In this document: positions 8,328 to 18,064 of the stretch, piece after piece
Position numbering within the stretch: the first letter of the stretch is position 1
Layout: each line of letters starts with the position of its first letter
Assembly (NCBI RefSeq): GCF_000426565.1
Contig: NZ_AUFP01000008.1
Location: forward strand, 62,001 to 126,000
Length of the DNA stretch: 64,000 nt
Direction of reading: 5' to 3'
Source: Segatella albensis DSM 11370 = JCM 12258
GTDB taxonomy: Bacteria; Bacteroidota; Bacteroidia; Bacteroidales; Bacteroidaceae
Program-made: the position numbers and the translations under genes
The notes under the pieces: model-generated
Told to the model about the DNA's origin: nothing
Seen by the model: only the letters and a program-made list of their open reading frames with translations
The model's database searches: none

Positions 8328-10886
8328 ATGAAGAAACTAATCCTATCTTTAATATTTATATTTGTATCAATTTGTGTTGAAGCACAGGAACTTTATGGAT
8401 ATGTGAAAGATGCAGATGACACTAAACGGTTGGATTATGCATCTGTCGTTGCACTTGACGAAAATAATAGTCCCTTGTCATACTGTCTAACAGATAAAAA
8501 TGGATATTTTAATCTGTCACTTCAAGATGACAAGAAAGTAAGAACTGTGTCTGTTACAATTTTGGGGTATAAAAAGAAATTACTACCAATCGGTTCGTTT
8601 AAGAATGGAATGGTTATTTCCTTACATCCTGAAAGAACAACGTTACGTGAAGTCGTTGTGAAGAGTAAACGATTGATGCAGCGTAGTGATACCCTGATTT
8701 ATTCAGTATCCGGATTCCGACAGAAACAAGATCGAAGTATCGCTGATGTCCTTGCTAAGATGCCGGGAATAGAGGTCGCTGAGAATGGTATGATTAAATA
8801 TCAGGGAAAACCTATCAATAAGTTTTATGTAGAAGGTATGGACTTGATGGGCGGAAAGTATTCTATGGCATCGGAGAACATCTCAGCTTCGAAGGTGAAG
8901 AATGTAGAAGTATTACGTAACCATCAGCCGGTGAAAGCCTTGAAGGGGGTGCAATTCTCTGATCAAGCTGCTCTGAATTTGGTTCTCAACGATGATGCTA
9001 AAAATATATGGACGGGTTCCTTGGAAATGGGTGCCGGAGGGCAATTGCAAAAAGGTATCGGGGAAAATCTTCTTCGGGATGGTAGAGCGGTGTCTTTGCT
9101 CTTTAGTAGTAGGGCACAAAATATCTCGATGTATAAATGGAATAATACGGGTAAGGATATTCAACACGAGATTAGAGACCTTACGTCTGGGGCAGGACTG
9201 AACGATTATAATTTCGGCTGGATTGGAAATATACATTTGAACGTACCGGAGTTGAAGCAAGAACGATACAATTGCAATGATACGCGAATATTGGCATCGA
9301 ACGGTCTCATAAAACTGGGGACAGAGGCAAAACTTAGGCTACAAACCTCTTTCCTCTATGATAAGACCATTGGATTCAGCAGGCAAAGCACTACTTATAC
9401 AAATATTCTCGGTATGCCCGTGGTTGATGAGAGCTTTGATGCTAGAATGTATCGAAGAGAATTCAAGACTGAGTTGCAATATGAAAAGAATGCTGATAGT
9501 ACATATATTAATAATGTATTAAGGTCTTCCTTCGGATGGAATAATTCTTTCTCTTCTACTCTGTTCCAGGGTAAATCAATACGAGAGTCGGTGAAGCCTA
9601 CTAATAGGATGGTAGAAGATGAATTGAAATTGATATTAAAAATCGGAAAGGAAAGAAGTTTTAACTTTAATGCTTTCTTAAGGTATCAGAATAGTCCAAG
9701 TTTGTTGGCCATAATAGATTCCGTGTCTCCTTTTCAGCGCTTGACTCTAGAATCTATAACCGCGAAGATGTTGACTGGCTTCCGTCATAGGATCATGAAG
9801 ATGTATGTTTCTTATGATGCTCAGATGAATTATAATCAGCAGAAAGTGCAGACGATATTGTCTGATAAGCATGAAGAAGAGTATAGGAACATTGAATTTA
9901 AATTGACCCCAAGGCTAAGTTTCGAGAGATATGGACTCCGTACCGCTCTTGCGATACCGGTTAGTTTGATGAATTATAGAATATCAACAGGTGATAGCTA
10001 CCATTTATATCTGAAGCCTTCTCTGTTCTTGGGATATAAGTTGGGCGCTTTATGGGATTTTACGGTGAATTGTAATCGGCAATATAATCCGTATGACTTT
10101 CGGACGGCAATACCTTTAATATATTATGTGGATTATTATAGACGTAATAAGGGTACAGGGACTTATGGAAGAACCAAGGCTGATGCCTTCTCGGGTAAAA
10201 TAGAATATTCAAATCCTATAAATGGATTATTCTGCAATGCCTCCGGACAATATCTTAGAATGAATGGTGTACCTGTGTATGAATATGAATATAAAGATGG
10301 GATTTATACGATGGGTTCTACTGGGTTGGTTTCACATAACAATCAGTTGTTATTATCTTCAGAGTTAAGCAAAGCTTTCTCTTTGGGTAAGATGACATGT
10401 AGTTTAGGTGGTGATTACCAGAAATCTACTTATGAATCACTAGTCTCCGGTACTATCTGTCCATGTGATCTTAGAAGTTATTCTGCTTATTTTAAAGTGG
10501 CATATATGCCTTTTGCTTCTTTCTCTGTTGAGGAAAAGTCTACATTCAAGAATTCAAAGATGATCAACAAGGCACTTCCTCAATTTTCTATGGATGCGAT
10601 AAGTGACTTTAAACATTCTTTGACCCTTTTCGTTATGCCGGGCAAATGGAAATTCTCTTGGTTGAATGAACTTTATCACAGTAATGATAAAAGTCTTAAG
10701 ACTTCTTATTTCAGTAATCTCTCAGTGAGCTTCTCTTCGAAGAAATATGAAATAAGTATGATTCTTAATAATATCTTTGGTACCAAAGAGTATGATAGGT
10801 CTGTACTTTCTGACAGATATTTTTTATATTCTTATAGTCTGATTCGACCGAGAGAGGCTCTTGTGAAGTGTGCTTTCTATTTATAA
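8328..10886 (+). CDS. TonB-receptor-like outer-membrane barrel protein
   Basis: This 852-residue protein has a signal peptide ending near VEAQ (residue 20), a carboxypeptidase-regulatory-like beta-sandwich (about 21-100: ELYGYVKDADDTKRLDYASV, then ILGYKKK), and a plug-like region (about 120-215: DVLAKMPGIEVAENGMIKYQGKPINKFYVEGMDL). The rest alternates in the manner of a large outer-membrane barrel. It lacks the usual SusC signature and is shorter. Proteins of this build often accompany GLPGLI genes in Bacteroidetes, which suggests a shared envelope task such as ligand capture or maturation, but the substrate is unknown. There are no intergenic bases after GLPGLI-2. Confidence 0.75.
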   Translation: MKKLILSLIFIFVSICVEAQELYGYVKDADDTKRLDYASVVALDENNSPLSYCLTDKNGYFNLSLQDDKKVRTVSVTILGYKKKLLPIGSFKNGMVISLHPERTTLREVVVKSKRLMQRSDTLIYSVSGFRQKQDRSIADVLAKMPGIEVAENGMIKYQGKPINKFYVEGMDLMGGKYSMASENISASKVKNVEVLRNHQPVKALKGVQFSDQAALNLVLNDDAKNIWTGSLEMGAGGQLQKGIGENLLRDGRAVSLLFSSRAQNISMYKWNNTGKDIQHEIRDLTSGAGLNDYNFGWIGNIHLNVPELKQERYNCNDTRILASNGLIKLGTEAKLRLQTSFLYDKTIGFSRQSTTYTNILGMPVVDESFDARMYRREFKTELQYEKNADSTYINNVLRSSFGWNNSFSSTLFQGKSIRESVKPTNRMVEDELKLILKIGKERSFNFNAFLRYQNSPSLLAIIDSVSPFQRLTLESITAKMLTGFRHRIMKMYVSYDAQMNYNQQKVQTILSDKHEEEYRNIEFKLTPRLSFERYGLRTALAIPVSLMNYRISTGDSYHLYLKPSLFLGYKLGALWDFTVNCNRQYNPYDFRTAIPLIYYVDYYRRNKGTGTYGRTKADAFSGKIEYSNPINGLFCNASGQYLRMNGVPVYEYEYKDGIYTMGSTGLVSHNNQLLLSSELSKAFSLGKMTCSLGGDYQKSTYESLVSGTICPCDLRSYSAYFKVAYMPFASFSVEEKSTFKNSKMINKALPQFSMDAISDFKHSLTLFVMPGKWKFSWLNELYHSNDKSLKTSYFSNLSVSFSSKKYEISMILNNIFGTKEYDRSVLSDRYFLYSYSLIRPREALVKCAFYL

Positions 10887-10923
10887 TTTATCTTTTGCCC
10901 GATGCTTTGAATTTGTTTTTTTG

Positions 10924-10931
10924 TATCTTTG
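10924..10931 (+). promoter_or_regulatory. Possible -7 box for SGNH esterase 1
   Basis: TATCTTTG matches TAnnTTTG 26 nt before the ATG at 10958. No well-spaced TTG is seen upstream, so an activator may be required. Confidence 0.4.
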
Positions 10932-10957
10932 TATCTTGAAAGTAATAAGGTAGAAAG

Positions 10958-12157
10958 ATGAAAAGAATTTTTTCTTTGTTGATGCTGCTCGTCTCTTTGT
11001 CTGCCGGTGCGCAGATGAGGGCGTTGACGGGCAATCATTGGGTGGGAACCTGGGCTACGGCACAGCAGATTCCCGTGAAGTCGTTTATGCCGTATAACAA
11101 TAATATGTCGAATCGATCGGTACGACAGATCGTTAAGGTGTCGATAGGTGGTGGACTGATACGACTGAAACTCTCTAACGAGTTGTCTAATGAACCTGTT
11201 GTCATCAGGTCGGTATATATCGCTCATGCAAGGGATTCGTTCGCTGTCTTTACCAAGGGGGCAAAGTATTTACTGTTCCATAAAAAGTATAAGACGGTGA
11301 TCCCTGCGGGAAAGATGGTAGTGAGTGATGCGCTGAAATTCGACCTTAAACCACTGGAACGGGTCGCGATAACGATCAACTATACTTCGGCTCCTAAGAA
11401 CCCTACGGTACACATGGGGTCTCGTACTACTTCGTATATTATGCGGGGTGTGACGAATGTTCATTCTAATTTCGCTTCGGCGTTCCGTGAAAATCATTGG
11501 TTTAATATCGATGCTATCGAGGTGTATCATCCTACAGCTTATGCTATCGCTATCATTGGCAACTCGATAACGGATGGAAAGAATTCTACGGATAATGCGC
11601 AAAATAGATGGCCGGATGTGATGTCGGAAACGCTGCAGCATAGGTATAAAATTAATCATGTTGGGGTGCTGAACCTCGGCATCGGTAATAATCGGGTGAC
11701 GCTGAACGGTGGCTTCGGTATTCGTGCCATTGACCGATTCAATCGGGATATCCTAAAACAAGAGGGCGTGGAGAAAGTGGTTATCTTCGAGGGCGTTAAT
11801 GATATCGGTGGCGCCGCCGGGGGAAACAGCGAGACGGTGGCTCGTCTGCTCATCGAGGGATATGAGTCGATGATAGCTCGTGCCAAGGCTGCCAAAAAGA
11901 AGGTATATCTCGGTACGATATCTCCTTTTAAGGGTGCCGGATATTATAGTCCGTTCCATGAGGCAGCTAGACAGACGGTAAATGAGTGGATAAGGAATCA
12001 AAGGGATAGAGTGGATGGTATCCTTGACTTTGATGAGTTGCTGCGTGACCCTGTGGAACCTCAAAGGATGAAGAAACATCTGCAGAGTGATTGGTTGCAT
12101 CCTAATCCTGAAGGGTATCGCCTTATGGGGGAATATGCTGCGGAAATATTAAAATAA
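10958..12157 (+). CDS. Secreted SGNH/GDSL esterase 1
   Basis: This 399-residue SGNH-hydrolase family esterase has a signal peptide (about 1-19, ending SAGAQ). The N-terminal domain carries the HWVGTWATAQ sequence typical of GDSL proteins with an accessory sandwich. The catalytic block I is GNSITDG with Ser203, followed by a GIGNN-type Gly block, a GVNDIGG Asn block, and the terminal DWLHPNPEGY with the Asp and His of the triad. It stands next to xylan alpha-glucuronidases, so removal of acetyl groups from xylan is the most likely role; this is inferred from neighbours. It is a paralogue of the gene at 20716. G+C is higher here than in the genes to its left. Confidence 0.82.
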   Translation: MKRIFSLLMLLVSLSAGAQMRALTGNHWVGTWATAQQIPVKSFMPYNNNMSNRSVRQIVKVSIGGGLIRLKLSNELSNEPVVIRSVYIAHARDSFAVFTKGAKYLLFHKKYKTVIPAGKMVVSDALKFDLKPLERVAITINYTSAPKNPTVHMGSRTTSYIMRGVTNVHSNFASAFRENHWFNIDAIEVYHPTAYAIAIIGNSITDGKNSTDNAQNRWPDVMSETLQHRYKINHVGVLNLGIGNNRVTLNGGFGIRAIDRFNRDILKQEGVEKVVIFEGVNDIGGAAGGNSETVARLLIEGYESMIARAKAAKKKVYLGTISPFKGAGYYSPFHEAARQTVNEWIRNQRDRVDGILDFDELLRDPVEPQRMKKHLQSDWLHPNPEGYRLMGEYAAEILK

Positions 12158-12171
12158 GGTGTGCTAAGGTT

Positions 12172-12208
12172 TTATATCCGGTTGGCAAAATGTGCTAACC
12201 GGATATAA
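12172..12208. terminator. Convergent hairpin between esterase 1 and GH67
   Basis: A 16-bp stem (12172-12187 with 12193-12208, one G-T pair) encloses a 5-nt loop between two converging genes. T-tracts on both sides are weak, but the position fits a bidirectional terminator. Confidence 0.55.
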
Positions 12209-12222
12209 TGGTATGATAGGTT

Positions 12223-14109
12223 TTATTCTTCAATAGGTTGGTGAGCGAATGTCCGGAAATAGTTGAGACATATCGTGCGCCATTCTTTTGCGTTCTCTTC
12301 TTGAACATCAAGGAGGTGGTTGGTGTGCTCCCATTGCTCGGCATCGATATAGGGTTTCATGTCGCCCCATATCCTCTGATAACGTTCTACTTCTGATAAT
12401 CCGTGATTATAATGCTCGCATAGGTTCTGCCATAGGGTCTTGCCGTTCTTCATCTTGTAGGTCCATGCTACATGATGGAACCATAGCAGATATTCTTCCG
12501 GGCAGGTGTTGATGTTTTCGTACTGACTACGGTATGGTTCCCGATACTGTGCTGTGGCACCGCTGCCCGTTGCGATGGTTCTGTCGAAGCCTACACCGAT
12601 GGAATCGGCCTTATGGTAATATACTGGGCACCATTCCAAGGGGTATTCTGCAATGAAACCGTCCGGCTCGGGACCGTAATGGTGGTCGAACTTGAAGATG
12701 TGGTGCAAACCGAGGGGCATCATGTAATCTACGCAGGTTTCGCGACTGGTCATCATCATCTTGTTGATGGCTGCTACTGCTGAGGTGTCTTGGGTAAGGG
12801 TCTGCCTGGTCCATTCGTCTGCGATTTCATCGGCGCTAAGCTCCGGATTCCATGCCAATCGACCGAAGGCATACCAGTTGGCTTGCGAGAAGGGATGGCC
12901 ACACCAGTTGGCATCATCGCCTACATTGCTGACACCGGCAATACCTTTCAGTTTGTTCGGGGCTATGAAAGAGAAAAATTCCTTCCACATGGTACCAAGA
13001 TATACAAGGTGCTGACTTTGACCGGTGTACTCCTGTGTAATCTGAAATTCTGCCATTTGATCGGTCTTCTTCATGTTGTCGAAGATTGGTGCGTATGGTT
13101 CACGAGGCTGGAAGTCGAGTGGACCGTTCTTGCTCTGCAAAAGGACGTTGCCGCGAAATTGTCCGTCGAGGTCTTTGAACTCTGATACGGCTTGCATCAC
13201 GCGGTCTTCACCTTTATGCTTGGAACCATATACGAAACTGCGCCACATCACAATGCCGCCGTATGGTTTTAGGGCATCGGCCAGCATGTTGGCTCCGTCG
13301 GCATGGGTGCGACCATAGTCGAATGGACCCGGCTGACCTTCTGAGTTGGCCTTTACCAAGAATCCTCCGAAGTCGGGGATGAGTTTGTAGATTTCCTTGA
13401 CTTTGCTGTTCCACCATTTGATAACACTTTGATCCAATGGGTCGGCAGTTTCGGTATAGCCTAAGGCCTTTGGTGTACCGAAGTTGACGGACAGATATAC
13501 TTTGACGCCCCATGGACGCAAGATGTCTGCAATCACTTTGACGGAGTCGAGATAGGTGCGTGACAGCATCTTTGGGGATGCATTGACATTATTCAATACA
13601 CTGCCGTTGATACCGATGGAGGCTTCGGCACGTGCATATTCGTTGATTCTCTCTGCCCATGTCTTACGGCTGACGGGTGAATTCCAGAAGATGCTCTTGC
13701 CGGCATATCCTCGTTCGATGCTTCCGTCGAGATTGTCCCAATGGTTGATGATGCGCAGAGCGTAGGCCGGACGCTCGGTGATGTCGATGGCTACCGGTGC
13801 TTGAGTGAGGTGACCATTCTCCGTGAGACGGGTCTTCTCGATGCGCTTGAGCGCAAAGGCTCCATAGATGGCTCCCTGACGACTGCCGGCAATAATCCGA
13901 CGAGTCCATGTCTTGTCGCCAGGTTGATGGCGGATGATGACTTCATAGCCGTCGCCGAGTTGCCTTTTGCCATTCAGGGTTACCTTGATGCCTTGAAATA
14001 ATGACTTCGTGTCTTTGGCAACGCCTGTGAGCCATAGGTTGTGCCCATTGTCGGCTTTTGCGGTGAAACTAATGATTGATAGTAGGAATAGGATAAATGA
14101 TTTCTTCAT
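12223..14109 (-). CDS. GH67 alpha-glucuronidase
   Basis: This 628-residue enzyme removes (4-O-methyl)-glucuronic acid from the non-reducing end of xylo-oligosaccharides. The signal peptide ends about residue 19. Family GH67 landmarks are clear: the catalytic acid Glu257 in KANSEGQPGP, and the proposed base pair Asp332 in NGPLDFQPREP and Glu360 in QITQEYTG. It is slightly shorter than many GH67 enzymes but complete at both ends. It lies 8 nt downstream of the hybrid regulator, so it is probably the last gene of a GH115-regulator-GH67 operon. It corresponds in family to xynF of the P. bryantii cluster (from memory). Action is periplasmic. Confidence 0.93.
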   Translation of the reverse strand: MKKSFILFLLSIISFTAKADNGHNLWLTGVAKDTKSLFQGIKVTLNGKRQLGDGYEVIIRHQPGDKTWTRRIIAGSRQGAIYGAFALKRIEKTRLTENGHLTQAPVAIDITERPAYALRIINHWDNLDGSIERGYAGKSIFWNSPVSRKTWAERINEYARAEASIGINGSVLNNVNASPKMLSRTYLDSVKVIADILRPWGVKVYLSVNFGTPKALGYTETADPLDQSVIKWWNSKVKEIYKLIPDFGGFLVKANSEGQPGPFDYGRTHADGANMLADALKPYGGIVMWRSFVYGSKHKGEDRVMQAVSEFKDLDGQFRGNVLLQSKNGPLDFQPREPYAPIFDNMKKTDQMAEFQITQEYTGQSQHLVYLGTMWKEFFSFIAPNKLKGIAGVSNVGDDANWCGHPFSQANWYAFGRLAWNPELSADEIADEWTRQTLTQDTSAVAAINKMMMTSRETCVDYMMPLGLHHIFKFDHHYGPEPDGFIAEYPLEWCPVYYHKADSIGVGFDRTIATGSGATAQYREPYRSQYENINTCPEEYLLWFHHVAWTYKMKNGKTLWQNLCEHYNHGLSEVERYQRIWGDMKPYIDAEQWEHTNHLLDVQEENAKEWRTICLNYFRTFAHQPIEE

Positions 14110-14117
14110 ATTTCTTT

Positions 14118-17100
14118 TTATTTCTTCTCTGATGTACGATGACTGTATTCTGAAGGACTCATTCCATAATGACGCTTGAAAAGTGTCGAGAAATGGGTTT
14201 GATTGCTGAATCCTACGGCGTAGGCCACCTGTGTGATGTTTATAGTGCCTTCATCGATGAGGCGCGCGGCCTGTTCCAGACGGATGTTTCGGATGAATTC
14301 TCCTGTAGAGATACCGGTGATCTCCTTCATCTTGCGATGAAGTTGCGCACGACTTACACCTACTTCTTCGGCCAGCTTCTCTACATTGAACTCTGAACTA
14401 CCGATGTTCTCGTTGATGCACTTCATGATTCTGTCCATGAGGGCTTCGTTGTTGCCGGTGACATGAACCTTGGTGAGCTTGGATTCTTGTTTTTGTGCTC
14501 CGGAGAATTTACCTTTGAGTCGGCGGATGTTGCTGACGATATTATCGATGAGGATGTGCAGTTCTTCCATGTCGAAAGGTTTGGCCAAGAATGCGTCGGC
14601 TCCTTTCTTCAAACCTTGCAGACGGTAGTCCACTTCGCTCTTTGAGGTGAGAAGGACTACCGGGATGTCGCTGATGTTGGAGTTTGACTTGATATTCTTG
14701 AGGAAACTGATTCCATCCATCTCGGGCATCATGATGTCGCTGATGACGAGGTCGTAACTTCCTGAAAGGAGCTTCTGTAATCCTTCCTTACCGTTGTAGG
14801 CGGTCTCGAACTTGTACCATTCGCCTAACTCGCTCTCGATGTATCGGGAGATCTCGGGATCATCATCGACAATGAGGATATGGTAGTTCTTGCTTCCTTG
14901 TTTCTTGCGCTTTGTCTTTGCGATGTTGGCTTCATTTTCTTCGATTTCATCGCTCTCTTTTATCTCCTGTGGCGTCAGATGGGCATTGCCTAAAGGTATG
15001 CTTACCTCGAAGATGGCTCCTCGCTGTCCGTCTTGTCGGTTGCGTGCGGAGATGGTACCGTGGTGCATCTCGACAAGGGCCTGACAGAGGTTCAGACCGA
15101 TGCCAGTACCTATGATGTGCAGACCGTGGGTGTTGTTGCCTTGATAGAATCTCTCAAAGAGTCGGTCGGTCTTCTCTTCCTTGAAGCCTATGCCACTGTC
15201 TTGGAAGATGAGGCATGCCTTGTTGCCCTGTTCGCTGAGGATGACTTGGATGTCTCCGTTGTCGAATGTATATTTCAGGGCATTGGAGAGTAGGTTGCTG
15301 ATGACTTTATCAAAGTTGATGCGGTCTATCCATACCGGTAACTCTTTCTTATCGTGTCGGAAAGTGAGCGTGATATTCCGTTCCTTCGCATTGTAGGCAT
15401 ATAGTTTGACGATGTTTGCCGTGAACTTCACCAAGTCGGTCTCCTGACAATGCAGATGCATTTGGTCTTTGTCAATCTTTCTTTCGTCGAGAATCTGGTT
15501 GACAAGGAGGAGCAGGCGTTGCGCATTCTTCTCGATGATGGTGAGCTCGGAACGACTTTCTTTGTCGGTGATGCGCTCTTTGAGTTTCTTGAGCGGTGCC
15601 ATGATAAGGGTCAGCGGTGAACGGATGTCATGGGTGGCATCGATGAGAAAGCGCATTTTCTGTTCGTCCAAGTCTGCCTTCTTGCGTCGGTCATAAGCTC
15701 GGGCAGAATAGTAAAGGATAACTCCTAATAATATCAGATAGACCATGCAGGCCCATGCTGAAGAATACCATGGACTGTTTACCGTGATCTCCAGTTTGGT
15801 GATTTGGTTGGATGGTACTCCGTTGCTGATGGCTCGTACATCTATATAATAGGTACCGGGCTGTAGGTTGACGAAAGGTATGGCATTGACACCCTCGGCT
15901 GTGGTTATCCATTCACCCTCGTTGATGCGATATTGGAAACTGATGTCCTGGGTGTTTTTGTAATTGAGTAAGGAGAACTCCAAGGTAAAGGTGTTCTGAT
16001 TATAGGATACGTTGAATTTGGTATGGTCGGTATCCAGATTCTCTCCGTCAACGAAGAAGTTGGTAAGGTATGCTTTACCGAGTTTGATATTGTTCTTATT
16101 AACGGCAGAAGGGTAGAAAAAGGCGATTCCATCGGAATTTCCGAAACCTATCAGGTCATTGTTGCCATGCAGTACGGCTCCGTTGACATATTCATGGGAG
16201 GTGAGACCGTTTCCCTTGGTGTAACTGATGAACTTATGGTTCTTCTTCTGATATTGCCAGATACCCATCGTGGTGCTGATCCATAGATCGTTCTGCGCAT
16301 CCTTGACGATTCCGCAAATCTGTTTTCCCTTCAGACCGTCTGCTTCCGGGAAGTTCGCTACTCGTTTTGTGCGTGGCATATATCTGTAGAGACCGTTGTC
16401 GGTTCCGATGATCATATTGCCTTCTTCATCTTCGCAGAGATAGTTTGATTGTATTGTGTTGAGGATGCGGGTCCAACCATGTCGGTTGAAGTGGAAATTG
16501 GTAGGGTCCATGCAACAGATGCCACTGGATGTGGCTATCCACAGCATACCTTGATGGTCGAAGGCAAGATGACGGATCCAGTCGTTGCAGAGTGCGCCAT
16601 ATCTACTTCGCATACTCATGTTCAGTATCTTGACTTTGTCGTTCTTGGTGTCGTAGATATACAGTCCCTTGCTATAGACGGAAATGTATAGTTTTCCATC
16701 GCCATTGTCGGTCATGCAATAGACGCCGGCACTTTCGAACTTCAGACACTGGGTGGCAGAACCTGTATAGGGGTTGTAGCTGTATAGGGCATTACTGGTT
16801 CCTAACCAATATTGTCCGTTCTTGTCTCTGTAGATGAGGCTGGTACCTGCCGGTGATGACGGATGACTGATGATCTTTCCTTCTTGGTTGAACTGGAAGA
16901 CACCACTGTTCTGTACGGTACACCATGTGGTATTTTTGTCACCGGGGGTGATAGAAGAGATGCACGTGCCTACATGGTAATTCTGGGAGGCAAAACTGCA
17001 TTGATGGAAGACTTCCTGATCATTGTTGACAAGATATAGCCCTTTCTTGTAACATCCTATCCAGATGTTATGGTCTTTGTCTTCCATGATATCCTTGACA

Positions 17101-18020
17101 TAGGCGGAGGAGATGTCAAGGTTGTTGTCGCTGATATTGATAGGTGAGAAATGTCTCTCTTCTTTCTTGGCAACGAGTACACCATACTCGGATGTCGCGA
17201 TGTAGAGATTCTTCTTGTAGTCTATGGTAGCGCTGTTGATGGTGATGTCCTTGCTGTATGGCCCATAGTCGTAACCGGCATCCCGAAGGCATCCCGAAGG
17301 GTACTCGTAGGTAATGATGCCGAACATACAGACGATGAGCAACTGGTTGGACTGTGACTGGAAGAAGGCTACGGGTGCCCCATAGGGTGACGTGAAGGTC
17401 TTGCTCTTTGGGTGTTCTCCGCGAATGTCGTATCTCGTAAAGGTTGACAGGTGACTACTCTGCCAGAGATATCCGTGATTGTCTTCGAAAATCTGATTGA
17501 AATAGTCGTTGGACTGGCGTCGACCGAATTCTTTCTGGAAGACGATCTTGTCTTGTCCTCTTGGGATGGCATAGAGTCCGTAGCCTGCGGTTCCGATGAG
17601 TAGGTTGCCTTTGTGGTCTTCACGAATGGTAAAGACTCGAGGATGGCGTCCTTCCGGGAAGGAATAACGGATGAAGTGATTCTTGTGATAGTCATATCGC
17701 ATGAATCCCTTGGAACTTCCTATCCACAACTTACCGTATTTATCCACATATAAGGATGAAATGGTGTTGTCGGTAATCGTTGTGTTGTCTTTCTCGTCGT
17801 GCAGGTAGTTGGTGAACCGATAACCGTCGAAACGACTCAACCCGTATTCTGTTCCTATCCAAATATATCCGTAATGGTCTTGGATGATGCAGTTGATCAA
17901 ACTACTGGGGAGTTTGTCGGAGGTATAGAGGTGTCCGCTATCGGCCCAGGTGAGGAGGGTCAATAGTAGACATATAGATGTTAATAATTTCTTTTTAAAT
18001 GATTTTTGTACTTTCTTCAT
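14118..18020 (-). CDS. Hybrid two-component sensor-regulator of the xylan locus
   Basis: This 1300-residue HTCS joins sensor, kinase and DNA-binding response regulator in one chain. The order is a signal peptide (1-26); two-bladed Reg_prop propellers (about 30-680, repeated WIGT/LWIGS motifs); a Y_Y_Y domain (about 690-750); a transmembrane helix (about 755-775); HisKA with phospho-acceptor His797 (ATHDIRSPL); an HATPase (NLLSNALKYTF); a receiver with Asp1095 (VISDIMMPEMDG); and an AraC-type HTH (about 1190-1290). Members of this class bind an oligosaccharide in the periplasm and activate the matching degradation genes. Flanking GH115, GH67, GH10 and GH43 genes make a xylo-oligosaccharide signal likely, and the counterpart in P. 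bryantii is XynR. It has its own promoter and a leader of only a few bases. Confidence 0.92.
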   Translation of the reverse strand: MKKVQKSFKKKLLTSICLLLTLLTWADSGHLYTSDKLPSSLINCIIQDHYGYIWIGTEYGLSRFDGYRFTNYLHDEKDNTTITDNTISSLYVDKYGKLWIGSSKGFMRYDYHKNHFIRYSFPEGRHPRVFTIREDHKGNLLIGTAGYGLYAIPRGQDKIVFQKEFGRRQSNDYFNQIFEDNHGYLWQSSHLSTFTRYDIRGEHPKSKTFTSPYGAPVAFFQSQSNQLLIVCMFGIITYEYPSGCLRDAGYDYGPYSKDITINSATIDYKKNLYIATSEYGVLVAKKEERHFSPINISDNNLDISSAYVKDIMEDKDHNIWIGCYKKGLYLVNNDQEVFHQCSFASQNYHVGTCISSITPGDKNTTWCTVQNSGVFQFNQEGKIISHPSSPAGTSLIYRDKNGQYWLGTSNALYSYNPYTGSATQCLKFESAGVYCMTDNGDGKLYISVYSKGLYIYDTKNDKVKILNMSMRSRYGALCNDWIRHLAFDHQGMLWIATSSGICCMDPTNFHFNRHGWTRILNTIQSNYLCEDEEGNMIIGTDNGLYRYMPRTKRVANFPEADGLKGKQICGIVKDAQNDLWISTTMGIWQYQKKNHKFISYTKGNGLTSHEYVNGAVLHGNNDLIGFGNSDGIAFFYPSAVNKNNIKLGKAYLTNFFVDGENLDTDHTKFNVSYNQNTFTLEFSLLNYKNTQDISFQYRINEGEWITTAEGVNAIPFVNLQPGTYYIDVRAISNGVPSNQITKLEITVNSPWYSSAWACMVYLILLGVILYYSARAYDRRKKADLDEQKMRFLIDATHDIRSPLTLIMAPLKKLKERITDKESRSELTIIEKNAQRLLLLVNQILDERKIDKDQMHLHCQETDLVKFTANIVKLYAYNAKERNITLTFRHDKKELPVWIDRINFDKVISNLLSNALKYTFDNGDIQVILSEQGNKACLIFQDSGIGFKEEKTDRLFERFYQGNNTHGLHIIGTGIGLNLCQALVEMHHGTISARNRQDGQRGAIFEVSIPLGNAHLTPQEIKESDEIEENEANIAKTKRKKQGSKNYHILIVDDDPEISRYIESELGEWYKFETAYNGKEGLQKLLSGSYDLVISDIMMPEMDGISFLKNIKSNSNISDIPVVLLTSKSEVDYRLQGLKKGADAFLAKPFDMEELHILIDNIVSNIRRLKGKFSGAQKQESKLTKVHVTGNNEALMDRIMKCINENIGSSEFNVEKLAEEVGVSRAQLHRKMKEITGISTGEFIRNIRLEQAARLIDEGTINITQVAYAVGFSNQTHFSTLFKRHYGMSPSEYSHRTSEKK
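17278..17299. repeat. 11-nt tandem duplication inside the sensor coding region
   Basis: The unit GCATCCCGAAG occurs twice in a row within the propeller region (around residue 243). Eleven is not a multiple of three, so gain or loss of one unit would shift frame. The frame is intact in this sequence. Confidence 0.75.
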
Positions 18021-18027
18021 GGTTGTG

Positions 18028-18058
18028 CAAAAATAGCAACTTTATTGCTAACATGCAA
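18028..18058 (-). promoter_or_regulatory. Private promoter of the hybrid regulator
   Basis: On the minus strand TTG (18058-18056) precedes TATTTTTG (18035-18028) by exactly 20 nt, a full Bacteroidetes promoter. Only 7 nt separate it from the ATG at 18020. It lies in the 44-nt gap after GH115, so the regulator can be made at basal level independently of the GH115 promoter. Confidence 0.65.
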
Positions 18059-18064
18059 GTTTTT

